From positions 6,572,001 through 6,636,000 of the forward strand of contig NZ_CP009281.1 in assembly GCF_000758585.1 (NCBI RefSeq): a DNA stretch of 64,000 nucleotides, read 5' to 3'. Both the position numbers and the translations under genes were made by a program. The DNA is from Paenibacillus sp. FSL R5-0345 (lineage in GTDB: Bacteria > Bacillota > Bacilli > Paenibacillales > Paenibacillaceae). A model generated the notes under the pieces. It searched no databases and was not told the origin of the DNA. It worked only from the letters and a program-made list of their open reading frames with translations. Positions 26,154 to 35,900 of the stretch are shown here, piece after piece; positions within the stretch are counted from its first letter, which is position 1, and the number at the start of each line of letters is the position of its first letter.

Positions 26154-29100
26154 TTTCTATTCCCAACCCTTCGCATGGGCAGATCAATCTCCAGTAGACA
26201 GCCCTCATTCATTTCTGAATCGATGGATAAGCTGCCTCCCAGTTGCTCAACCCGTTCTTTCATCGTCCTTAGTCCAAAACCCATCACTATTTGACTATCT
26301 CCTGACCCACGATCTTTGAGCCTAAACTGTAAATTCGCTCCGACAGATTCCAGACTAAAATGGAACTCTGTACTCTTACCATGTCTGATTCCATTCGTTA
26401 GGCCCTCCTGCAAAGCATGATAAATGGCCTTTTTATAGGCTGTTGACATGGCGTCCGGCAGATCATAAATAATGGCATGAATGACAACGCCTGCATTACG
26501 CTCTGTATCACGGATCAGTTGCTTCAACATGACCGTTAGATCGGAATACTTGTCCTCCTTCAGCATATGGACAGATCCGCGGATTTCATTCAAGCTATGA
26601 CGGACAAGATCCTGTGCCTCAACCAGTCGCTGAACGCCGCTATCTATATCTTTCTTCTGGAGCAGACGCTTTCCAGCCTCAATTTGAAGAATCGTTGATG
26701 TGAGTGTATGCCCAACAATGTCATGAATCTCCTGAGCGATACGATTTCGTTCCTCATAGACTGTGGCTTCAGCCAAAGCTGCGGACGTCTCACGCATCGA
26801 ACGCTCCAGGTCACGGGTTCTTTCTGTCACTTGATCCTCTAAATTTTTCTTAAGATATTGAATCCCCGAATATAGCTTGGCATTGGCAATAGAGATGGCA
26901 CATTGAGAGCCAAGCAGCTTGAGCACGTCAAGCCTACTCGGTGTAAATACACCTGGTGATAGGTTATTCTCCAAATAGAGCAAGCACACTAATTTATTCT
27001 GATTCATGATAGGAAGACAAAGAACCGATTTCAGTCTATTCTTCCTAACGTAAGCGTTACGTGCAAATATTCCCTCACTGAGCGCATCATGTAATACAAC
27101 CTGCTCCTGTGTTCTTGCCGCGTAGGCTATAATCGCTGCCGGAACAAGATCTGACTCTTCCCCGAGAGGAACGGATTCGATATGCAGGGCTTCCGATGTC
27201 CCGTGGGCCTCAACCATCCATCTTCCTTCATGATCAAAAATAACCGCCCCATATTCGGCTCCAGCATTGTGGAGCATAATCCGCATCAGCGTACCCAATA
27301 ATCGGCTCATTTCCATCTCACCCGACAAAGCTTGTGCAGACATCACCACAGAAAGGGAATCGACCCGGTCGAGTCCGGGCTCACGTTTAATATGCAGCAG
27401 ATTGCTGTGCTGCTGCTCAAGGTCAGCCGCTTTAGCCTTTGCGCCCCATTGCAGATAAGCCTCGTAGGCTTCAGTCATATAGATTCTTGCTAGATGCAAT
27501 TTGCCATGACGAAGTCCATACTTGCCGTAGCACTCCGCCGCCATAGCTAAATCGTGAATATGGCCGTTGATACGAGCAACCTCAATAGATTGCTCATACA
27601 AGGCTTCAGCTTGTCGTGGATCTCGCGATAGGCGAATCAGCTCAGCCTTCATCAACAGATATTTATGCTCATAATTTACCGGGCAACGCTTAGCAAGCTT
27701 TTTCATTTTCTTCAGGCAACTGCGCATTTTTGCCCGATATATACGTTGCTCTTCAGCGTTATATTCCTCATACAACTGAGCCCAGACTAAACATTCATAC
27801 ATGATCTGCATGGGACTGTCTAAACCATCTTCACGTGATTTTATAATGGCAGCTGATTTCGCTAATGCCTCACTAGCTTCGCGGTAATCCCCAAATATAT
27901 AACCTGTTAAATATTGATATATCCAGACCATTTCTTGTATAAAATTAAAGGTATCTCCATGAACCGACTGTGCAAAATCAGGTTCGCTAATCTCTGCAAT
28001 GTTAAATGGATCATCTACAGAGCGATAACCTGTCAATCGAACTAGAGTAGCTACAGCTATGATAGCCTGCTTACAATGAAGACTGTTGTTATGGCGCAAC
28101 AAATCTCCGGAATGCGCAATTAATCGATCATAGATATCGTCTAACGGATGTCCAAATTGTAAGAGGGAGGCACAGTTGATTAACACACTTTGGTTACCCT
28201 TCCATAAGTCACCTGATTCCAGTCCCACTTTTCCTGCTTTCTCGGTAAACGTACGGAGCATAGCTGGATCATAATGCCGCCAGCTATCGTAGCACATAGC
28301 GAACGCAGCTAAGGTTGTCATATGCACTTTCGGATAGGGTTCTGATAAGCTGCACGCCAACATGGCCCATTTAAATGTTTCTTCATCATTCCGGAAGTAA
28401 TAGTATTGAAACATTGCATAGCCTATGAATCCAATGGAAGCCTGCGGAGTCATCCCATAATCGAGTGTCAATTCAATCATGGTGAAGGAAGAAGCGAGCC
28501 ACCCATCCCGGTTGACATAGAAACAGGCATTGCTCGTATGTTCTAAAGTGGACATTGCGACTCTACGAGCCTCGTCCGTCATCGGCGGTAAGAGGTTCAG
28601 CGATTCGAGTGAGACCTTCTGTAGTCTGCGACGCAATCTTAACCATTGAAGCGTCAATTGAACATAGCTAGGATCAAATTGATGGCTCACTTTCAATAAC
28701 GATAATGTATGTCGACCTAAGGAGATAACTTCTTCATGGTTATCATTACTTGCTTCCAATTGAACCTTCATCGCGTAGATGTAAGCCTTATCTGTATTTG
28801 TCGCAGCTTTATGGATTAACAGATGAAATAATTCATTCGCCTTATCAAAATGTGAACATAAGTATTCAAGCTCGGCCCTCTCCCGAAATACCCGGAAGGT
28901 TAGTCCATAATGCTCCTCCCAGCTCTGCTCCTCTAACATCGCTGTCGCCTGAAGCATATATTGTAAGGCTGTCTCATGTGCGGTGGTTTGCTTTGCACTT
29001 ATCCCTGCCCTTAAGTTCAGTTCTACCAGTTGAAGCCTCTGCTCCGGGCGATCTATCCACACAATCGCCTGATTCAAATGATGGACAGCTTCAAATAGGA

Positions 29101-31228
29101 CTGTTCCTTCATTAAGAGAGCTGCGGTCTAGCAATAACATCCCAATCCTCCAATGCAGCTCTGGGCGCTCCTCTTCGGGAACAAGCGCATAAGCCGCCCG
29201 ATGAATACGGTTGTGTTGGAATTTAAAATGCGTATGTGCCTCTCCGTTAACAGGTTGTAGCAAGCGTCCATTTACCGCAACTGCCAATGCTTCAGTCAAT
29301 ATCTCTATCGGAATCTCCATAATTTCGGCAAGCATTCCCACATCGAACAGGCTGCCCAGTAAAGCGGCTCTACTAAGTGCATGTACCGTCTGATCGGGAA
29401 ATTGCTGTAATTTACTTGAAAGATAGGCTGCTGCATTATCGGGAACATTCAATTCAGTAATACGCTGGAGGTCCCATTTCCAGCTTCGAATATCCTCGTC
29501 AAATACCACTCGCTGATCATCAATCAAATCCTGAAGGAATTGCTTAATAAATAATGGATTCCCATCTGTCTTATGCAGAAGTACCCGCGCTAGCTCCTCC
29601 AAGTCAGCAGCCTCGTAACGCATAACATCCAATAGCAGTTGTTTTATATCGGTGAGTTCAAGCGCCTGTAGAGAAATTTTACTCATCACTACGTTGCGGT
29701 CTATCAAGTGCTTTTCCAGACTACTGAGTGGGTGCAGCCTCGTAATTTCCCGATCACGATAAGAAAGAACGATTAGCAGATGACTCGTGGCCGTGTCCTC
29801 TATAAGTGAAGTGAGATATTGCAGCGATGTTTCATCGGCCCATTGCATATTGTCCAATATCAAGATCAAAGGATGATCCTCATGAGGAAAGAGTTGAATA
29901 AATCGGCTCATGATTAATTGAAATCGATGCTGAGCTTCCAGCGGCGGCAACGGAGGCACGGAAGGTTGCGGGCCAATCAAAAGCTCAAGCTTAGGGACAA
30001 GTTCGATCAGCAGTTGCCCGTAACCATCTACAGCTTGTAAAATACGCAGCTTCCAAACCTCCACCTGCAGCTTCGTTTCCATCAGCAGTTGACTGACCAA
30101 TTCTTCTATCACTTGATGCCAGATGCCATAAGGGAGTGAGGTATGTAGTGATTCGAATTTGCCTCTGGCGAAAAAACCATCCGAAGAAATCGAATTTCTA
30201 AGCGTTTCTTTTAAAAAGGTTGTTTTACCGATACCACTCTCACCACTAAGCCAGACCGTCTTTACAGCACCTTGTGATGCTCGTTTCAGTGCTTCTCGTA
30301 AGCTTAGTTTCTCAAAATGTCTCCCGTAGAATCGTTCTGGTACCATCCAGCGTTCCGGAATATCCCAGCTTCCTAACAGGAAGGGCTCGAGGTACCCGAA
30401 TTGTTGTAGGTGGGATAGACATTCCTCAAGATCTGACTTGATTCCAAAAGCACTGGCATATCTCGCATCAGGCATTTTCTCCATGCATTTACCAACAATG
30501 TCAGAGACAGTTAGAGGGATAGTGGAAACCCTGCGATGTAAAGGCTCAGGTGTATCTGCAAGATGACGATATACAATATCAACAACATCATGAAGCTCAA
30601 AGGGGCGGCTGCCTGAGAGACACTCATACATAAGGACTCCAAGCGAATAAAAGTCAGATCGATAGTCCGGGTTCAACCCAGTTCGACCCGTTTGTTCTGG
30701 CGATATATAAGGAAGCAAGGCATCCGGTCGCCCGCTTAAGGGTGATAATGGACTGGTGTCACTTTCCGTGGAGCACATTCGTATATCGATAAATTTCACT
30801 TCAAAAGTAACAGGATTGACGATTAGATGAGCGGGGGTTAGTTCATTTAGTGTTATTTTCTCACGATGAATTTGCATAAGGCAATCAGCAACACCGATAG
30901 CGATCCGAAGCAGCACTGGAAGCTCCAGTGATTCAGGTGTACGTAGTATCTGATCCAGCATACGCCCCTCTATATCTTGTAAGAGAAGGACTGGTCGATC
31001 CGGCGTGATCTCCAGACTATACGCCTCGATTGCTCCACGACCGCTAAGTCGCTTAAGCATGTCATACTCATAACGAAAAGCATCGACCATAGCAGATCCT
31101 GGATACTCACCTGTAGTTGTCTTGGCGATAACCCTATGGCCATCTTCTTGACGTTGGAGTCTGTACAGCCTGATATCTGAGATAGTCTCTATCAGATCTA
31201 ACGTTTGGTATCCTGGAAACTCAAACAT
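26150..31228 (-). CDS. Giant kinase-like/AAA ATPase/GAF/histidine kinase fusion
   Basis: The 1692-residue protein has these domains in order. First is a protein-kinase-like domain (about 1-270). Next is an AAA/AfsR-like ATPase with Walker A GESGIGKT (about 333) and Walker B LILILDNMQW. A long helical TPR-like region spans about 600-1310, then a GAF domain (about 1340-1480). Last are HisKA_3 (H in RIAQEIHDIVGHTLT) and HATPase (GFGLRTMKERV). The kinase-like domain keeps Lys in VIAK but has NELTPAH where HRDxKxxN is expected and DIR for DFG, so it is probably a pseudokinase. The start follows AGGGAG. Coupled to the NarL-type regulator downstream. Confidence 0.93.
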   Translation of the reverse strand: MFEFPGYQTLDLIETISDIRLYRLQRQEDGHRVIAKTTTGEYPGSAMVDAFRYEYDMLKRLSGRGAIEAYSLEITPDRPVLLLQDIEGRMLDQILRTPESLELPVLLRIAIGVADCLMQIHREKITLNELTPAHLIVNPVTFEVKFIDIRMCSTESDTSPLSPLSGRPDALLPYISPEQTGRTGLNPDYRSDFYSLGVLMYECLSGSRPFELHDVVDIVYRHLADTPEPLHRRVSTIPLTVSDIVGKCMEKMPDARYASAFGIKSDLEECLSHLQQFGYLEPFLLGSWDIPERWMVPERFYGRHFEKLSLREALKRASQGAVKTVWLSGESGIGKTTFLKETLRNSISSDGFFARGKFESLHTSLPYGIWHQVIEELVSQLLMETKLQVEVWKLRILQAVDGYGQLLIELVPKLELLIGPQPSVPPLPPLEAQHRFQLIMSRFIQLFPHEDHPLILILDNMQWADETSLQYLTSLIEDTATSHLLIVLSYRDREITRLHPLSSLEKHLIDRNVVMSKISLQALELTDIKQLLLDVMRYEAADLEELARVLLHKTDGNPLFIKQFLQDLIDDQRVVFDEDIRSWKWDLQRITELNVPDNAAAYLSSKLQQFPDQTVHALSRAALLGSLFDVGMLAEIMEIPIEILTEALAVAVNGRLLQPVNGEAHTHFKFQHNRIHRAAYALVPEEERPELHWRIGMLLLDRSSLNEGTVLFEAVHHLNQAIVWIDRPEQRLQLVELNLRAGISAKQTTAHETALQYMLQATAMLEEQSWEEHYGLTFRVFRERAELEYLCSHFDKANELFHLLIHKAATNTDKAYIYAMKVQLEASNDNHEEVISLGRHTLSLLKVSHQFDPSYVQLTLQWLRLRRRLQKVSLESLNLLPPMTDEARRVAMSTLEHTSNACFYVNRDGWLASSFTMIELTLDYGMTPQASIGFIGYAMFQYYYFRNDEETFKWAMLACSLSEPYPKVHMTTLAAFAMCYDSWRHYDPAMLRTFTEKAGKVGLESGDLWKGNQSVLINCASLLQFGHPLDDIYDRLIAHSGDLLRHNNSLHCKQAIIAVATLVRLTGYRSVDDPFNIAEISEPDFAQSVHGDTFNFIQEMVWIYQYLTGYIFGDYREASEALAKSAAIIKSREDGLDSPMQIMYECLVWAQLYEEYNAEEQRIYRAKMRSCLKKMKKLAKRCPVNYEHKYLLMKAELIRLSRDPRQAEALYEQSIEVARINGHIHDLAMAAECYGKYGLRHGKLHLARIYMTEAYEAYLQWGAKAKAADLEQQHSNLLHIKREPGLDRVDSLSVVMSAQALSGEMEMSRLLGTLMRIMLHNAGAEYGAVIFDHEGRWMVEAHGTSEALHIESVPLGEESDLVPAAIIAYAARTQEQVVLHDALSEGIFARNAYVRKNRLKSVLCLPIMNQNKLVCLLYLENNLSPGVFTPSRLDVLKLLGSQCAISIANAKLYSGIQYLKKNLEDQVTERTRDLERSMRETSAALAEATVYEERNRIAQEIHDIVGHTLTSTILQIEAGKRLLQKKDIDSGVQRLVEAQDLVRHSLNEIRGSVHMLKEDKYSDLTVMLKQLIRDTERNAGVVIHAIIYDLPDAMSTAYKKAIYHALQEGLTNGIRHGKSTEFHFSLESVGANLQFRLKDRGSGDSQIVMGFGLRTMKERVEQLGGSLSIDSEMNEGCLLEIDLPMRRVGNRK

Positions 31229-31375
31229 GAACAGCACTCCCTAGTTACAATTAGGTAGACAGAATACACAATATCGCAAAGTATTTATACTCATTATATC
31301 ATCTGATCTCGCCGTACTACTCTATGTTATATTTAGTTCTACCATTAGTTGTTTGATATAACCTCCTAGAACTTT

Positions 31376-31420
31376 AGGAGGTGTCCCAAGAGCTATGATC
31401 TGGCTGCTGGGACACCTCCT
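31376..31420 (-). terminator. Terminator-like hairpin after the NarL-type regulator gene
   Basis: A perfect 12-bp stem AGGAGGTGTCCC/GGGACACCTCCT with a 21-nt loop lies 26 bp past the regulator stop codon. No U-tract follows. The AGGAGG arm can alternatively pair with CCTCCTA at 31362-31368. Confidence 0.55.
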
Positions 31421-31445
31421 CGTATTTAAGACTATGGTTATATTT

Positions 31446-32081
31446 CTACTCATAAGACATTTCATATTTCGTCAGCCCTATCGCGTTTGCATACAGTGCT
31501 GCCTGTGTCCGGTCATTAACCTGTAGCTTCGCTAAAATCTGGCTGACATGCTTCTTTACTGTAAATTCACTGATAAAAAGATGTGTAGCAATCGTTCTGT
31601 TGCAAGCACCTTGTCCAAGTTCAATCAGTACTTCCTTCTCTTTCGGTGTCAATTCATCCGTCGGACTGCTGCCGCTAATACGCATCTTTTCTTCCATTAA
31701 GCCAGGATCGTAATACTTTCGCCCTTTATGCACCAACTGGATAGCAAAGAGTAATTCCTCCGGCAATGCCTCTTTTAGGACATATCCATCTACCAGTACT
31801 TCTTCAGCCCTCAAAAAATCCTCTCTGCTCGCAGAGGAAGTCAACAGAATGAACTTACTAACAATGCCGCGGGCACGTGCTGTCTTGATGACATCCAATC
31901 CCGATTCATCAACAAGCTTAAGATCAATGAGAACAATATCTGGCTTTGTCGCTTCAATCACATCAAATGCTTCTTGACCATTTGTAGCTTCACCAGCAAA
32001 TTGCACATCTGGCTGCATTGAAATGACAGATGCCAGCCCTCTTCTAACTAAAGGATGATCATCTACAATAACGATTTTCAT
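31446..32081 (-). CDS. NarL/DegU-like response regulator
   Basis: The 211-residue regulator has a receiver domain (VDDHPLVRRG, phospho-acceptor Asp in PDIVLIDLKL, Lys in YVLKEAL) and a LuxR HTH (LTPKEKEVLIELGQGACNRTIATHLFISEFTVKKHVSQILAKL). It has no kinase of its own; the nearest is the giant kinase 218 bp downstream, which already has a coupled regulator. A lemA-like gene lies 55 bp upstream on the same strand. The ribosome site is AGGGAGG. Confidence 0.94.
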   Translation of the reverse strand: MKIVIVDDHPLVRRGLASVISMQPDVQFAGEATNGQEAFDVIEATKPDIVLIDLKLVDESGLDVIKTARARGIVSKFILLTSSASREDFLRAEEVLVDGYVLKEALPEELLFAIQLVHKGRKYYDPGLMEEKMRISGSSPTDELTPKEKEVLIELGQGACNRTIATHLFISEFTVKKHVSQILAKLQVNDRTQAALYANAIGLTKYEMSYE

Positions 32082-32136
32082 AGATACGCCTCCCTCTAAA
32101 CCTCATGACATTCTTAATTCTCCGTATCAAATCTAC

Positions 32137-32685
32137 TTAGGATACCGTCCAATTAGCGTCTGCTCGTTTGGCCCCTTCCATATTGAGCAAAATTTCCGGC
32201 TTAAATCCAATAGTCACTGCAAGTAAAAACGCAGGAAACGAACTTATCATCGTGTTATAGCTTGTCACATTTTCGTTATAGATACGTCTGCTGGCAGATA
32301 AGTTTTCCTCTAAGATATAGATCCTTTGTTGCAATTTGATAAACGGATCGCTATCCTTAAGCTCTGGATAATAGTCTGCCTGAACATTGATCGAATGAAT
32401 ATACTTTTCCATTTCCACATATCTAATCAGCTTCTCAACCGGAAGATGATCATCACTTAAACCAGCACGCATTCTATGTACAAGCGCCAATGTTTCGTGT
32501 TCATGTTTAGCATAAGAAATTACCATCTTCGCAACTTCTGTTAATGCCTCAACCCGATTTTGTAAATAACCTTCTATGGTAGCAAAAGATTCTCTCACAC
32601 GATTACGCATGCTTAACAATCGAGTATACGCAGCCATTAAATAAGCCCCGATTATAACAACGATGGTCAATCCGATTCCTAACAT
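32137..32685 (-). CDS. lemA: LemA family protein
   Basis: The 182-residue protein has one N-terminal membrane segment and a long helical bundle typical of LemA (NRVRESFATIEGYLQNRVEALTEVAKMV; RRIYNENVTSYNTMISSFPAFLLA). The role of LemA proteins is not settled. The start at 32685 has GAGGTG six bases upstream; in-frame ATGs further out lack one. Probably co-transcribed with the downstream response regulator. Confidence 0.93.
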   Translation of the reverse strand: MLGIGLTIVVIIGAYLMAAYTRLLSMRNRVRESFATIEGYLQNRVEALTEVAKMVISYAKHEHETLALVHRMRAGLSDDHLPVEKLIRYVEMEKYIHSINVQADYYPELKDSDPFIKLQQRIYILEENLSASRRIYNENVTSYNTMISSFPAFLLAVTIGFKPEILLNMEGAKRADANWTVS

Positions 32686-32889
32686 CTGCATCACCTCTAG
32701 TATATTTGATTGAATGGGCTGGAAGAGTTGGACCATCGGATTCATTATAATTAAAAGACATGTTCGGTTATAGTGAGCGTTGTCATCACTTCTGTCATAT
32801 TACAAAATGGATAATTTTATAATATAAGGATTTAAAAGGGGTTTCCAAATCTTGCCCACCCCACTTTTGCCACACAGCAGAGCAGAAGC

Positions 32890-32918
32890 TATAGCGTGAA
32901 ACTTATACATTTTTATAT
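32890..32918 (+). repeat. Fragment of the interspersed structured repeat (copy D)
   Basis: TATAGCGTGAAACTTATAC followed by TTTTTATAT matches the 3' hairpin of the complete copy at 45430-45528, including an identical 19-base core. Only the distal part remains. Confidence 0.6.
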
Positions 32919-32926
32919 CTCAATAA

Positions 32927-32971
32927 AAAACAGGCGAATCATGGTTGAACACACCACAATTCGCCTGTTTT
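32927..32971 (-). terminator. Terminator of the M60 protease gene
   Basis: AAAACAGGCGAAT pairs with ATTCGCCTGTTTT, with T-runs on both strands. It lies 17 bp past the stop of the M60 gene. Confidence 0.92.
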
Positions 32972-32987
32972 CTTTTGCCTATGGGAT

Positions 32988-35900
32988 TTATTTGTTATCA
33001 ATAAAAGAAATCAATTGCACAAGATTACCTGCAACTTGGTAAGTTAACCCCAACATGTAAGTTCCCTTCTCCTCGTTCGATAGGTCTATAGTGAACACAT
33101 CCGGATTAGCTGCCCATTCATTCACATCAAACATGATTTCTTTAAATGTTCCAGTGTTTCTGACACCAGCCGAACTAGGGATCACTTTGCTGCCATCGAT
33201 CCCTTTCACCGGATTGATAAATTCAACTACAGGTCCCTTTAATTGTCCTACCTCTACCATTTGAGGATCGGCCAATAAGCTCGTAAGTTTAGTTAGTCCT
33301 TGTAGCGGGGAGAAATCAGTGATTTCATTTCCAGTGATATCTAGCGTCTCAAGATTCTTAGCATACTGTAGACCTTTCAAAGATCTGGCTCTTCTGGTTT
33401 CGCTGGTTAACGTCGTAAGGTTATACATGTCACCTAGCGTTAGGTCTCCAGATACGCCTAATGTGGTCTTGATCGAAGTACTTAGATAAGGATCTGCAAT
33501 AGTAATGACTTGCGTAAGGTCTAATTCGGTCAGACCTTCTATTGCTAGTTGTAACGCCGCTACTGCTGCATCTACTTCACTTTGTGTGACAGCAGAATTA
33601 GCCAAAGCCGCTTCTGCACCCGTGAGGCTGGCCGTAAATACCGCTATACTCTCAGCCGTGAAGCCATCTAGAGAGATTGCTTTAGCCGCTGCAATCGCTT
33701 GTTCCAGATCTCCAGTGAACAGGTGATCTCCATTCGCGAAATGTAGTTTGGTTCCCCCCCATGTGGCATGGTCAGATCCGTTTCCATTTCCGCCGTCCGT
33801 AACGACTAATTTCAGCTCCTTGGCTCCGTTAATATCCAACTCGATGAATTTCTGTGGATCTCTGGAGCCCATGACACCACTATCGAATCTCTTCTCTCCA
33901 TCCACAAATACTTCAAAGCTCACCGAACCGACAGAACCGTACATTTGTCGATCTACACCCACATAGGAAGTGAAGTAGTCCGCGTTCTTATCGCTTAGAT
34001 CGTATACAATCGTCGAGTTAGAGTGCGCTCCAATCCCTCTTTCGTAGGACACTATTTGATTGCCCTCGCCTGTTAATCTCAGTGCATTGGCACTAATTGA
34101 TTTATCCTTCAAAGGTGCAGTATAGCTGTTCTGAGTAGAATTCCAATCATAATCCGTCAGATACGTAAAGTCCGTCATGTCTACTACGGCTATTGTTCTA
34201 GTCTTGGTAGTCGTATTTCCATCACTATCGGTTACTGTGTAAGTGATCGGATACTTTCCAGCTCTGCCCCATTTAACTTGATCTTCACCCGTAACCTTTA
34301 CTTGAGCCGTCAAGTCACCATCTTCTGAATCCGTTGCCGAATAATCTGCACTTACTGCTATTTCCTGTCCTACTTTAGTGGATACAGATTTAGCTATGGT
34401 AAGCTCAGGCGTACTATTCAGAATCATAAACTTCGCATCCGCGAAATCGCCGTGATCTGAAGCATTTCCGTTACCTGCATTATCTAACACCAATTTCAAT
34501 TCATTTACACCCTTTACAGGGATTCGAGCTAATTTAGCTTCCGAGCCAAATTTCATCAGTCCGCTATTATACACTTCTACCCCATCAGCGAAGATTTTGA
34601 AGATCACACTAGAGTTGCTTTGCTCTGGGATATTTCGATCAACCCCTACATACGTTTCAAAATATTCGAAATTAGCACCCACCAGATTATACACGATTTC
34701 AGAGTTAGCATGCGTTCCTAAGCCCTTCGCAAACTCTTTGGTTACACCATTTACAAGTAGCTTAATCGGGTTGTTAGTACTTGCCTTATCCTTACGAACT
34801 ACATTATAATCCGTTCTTGCCGACTGCCAAGCTATATCACTCAGGTATTTATTAGCGCTGTACACAACAATTGTTCTAGTCTTTACAGCTGTATTCCCAT
34901 CCCGATCTGTAACTGACAGTTCGACGTTGTAGGTGCCTGTTTTGCTTGAAGTAAACCCGTTCGGTTTTACTTCAACCGCTCCAATCAAGTTACCATCTTC
35001 CGTATCAAAGGCAGTCACATCGGTCAAAGCATCAAATTCACTGTTCAACTTCACGAAAGTTGTCTCTTCCGGCACTGTGATAATCGGTTTGCTTGAAGTA
35101 TTCGTAAACTTTGCATCCGCCCATACCGTGTGATCTGAAGCATTACCGTCTGTAGCATCTGTGGTAACCAGCTTCACTTCGCGCGCGCCTGTTACTGGTA
35201 TTCTCACATATCCATGCTCCGTTCCTGCCCGGAAAACATCGCTCGCGAATTTCTTCTCTCCATCTACATACACTTCAAAGGTTGCAGAAGATGGCTTTCC
35301 TTTCATCGCTTGATCGATCCCGATGTAGCTTTCAAAGAAGTCATATCCTTTGCCCTCAATATCATAAACAACTTCAGAGTTGGCATGAACACCAATTCCT
35401 TTGGCATAAGTCGCAGCTAGCCCTTGTCGAACAAGGGTGATGATTCCACCAGAAACGGCTTTATCTTTCTTTAATTCACCCCAACCAACAACGACTGATT
35501 TGGCATTAAGGTCTGAGATATAAGCATAGTCACTCGTTACCGTAACCTGTGTAGTTTTAGTTTCTGTAACCCCTTCGTTCTTCACTTCATATACAACTTC
35601 GTAGTCACCTTTTTGTGTTACATCAACGGTATTTGATTTCAGGGTAACATCAGCAGTAATATCGTTGCCTTGATAGTTAGCCGCTTTTACATAGTTCATC
35701 GGGTCAAAGGCTTGATTAAGCTTTAATGTAATTTGATCTTCAACAGACAGGGCTGGCTTGAAGGCTTTAACCTGCACTGGTTTCAATGCGTTCAGCTTCT
35801 TATCATAACCAACAATCTTGTACGTATAATTGATGCTGCTATCTACGTTCGTGTCCACGAACTGGTCAGTCCCAGTAAAACCAACCAACACATCATTTCG

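Larger units (their letters stand above)
32686..32987. other. Intergenic region with repeat fragment and terminator
   Basis: About 300 bp lie between the lemA start and the end of the M60 gene. They hold the lemA upstream region (an AT-rich stretch with TATAAT-like motifs), a 3' fragment of the interspersed repeat (32890-32918) and the terminator of the M60 gene. I see no further gene. Confidence 0.6.

Noticed and set aside
33740..35500. Repetitive DNA in the M60 gene, considered as a tandem repeat or mobile element
   Set aside because: The similarity comes from three diverged NPCBM domains at protein level. There is no exact DNA repeat or boundary.
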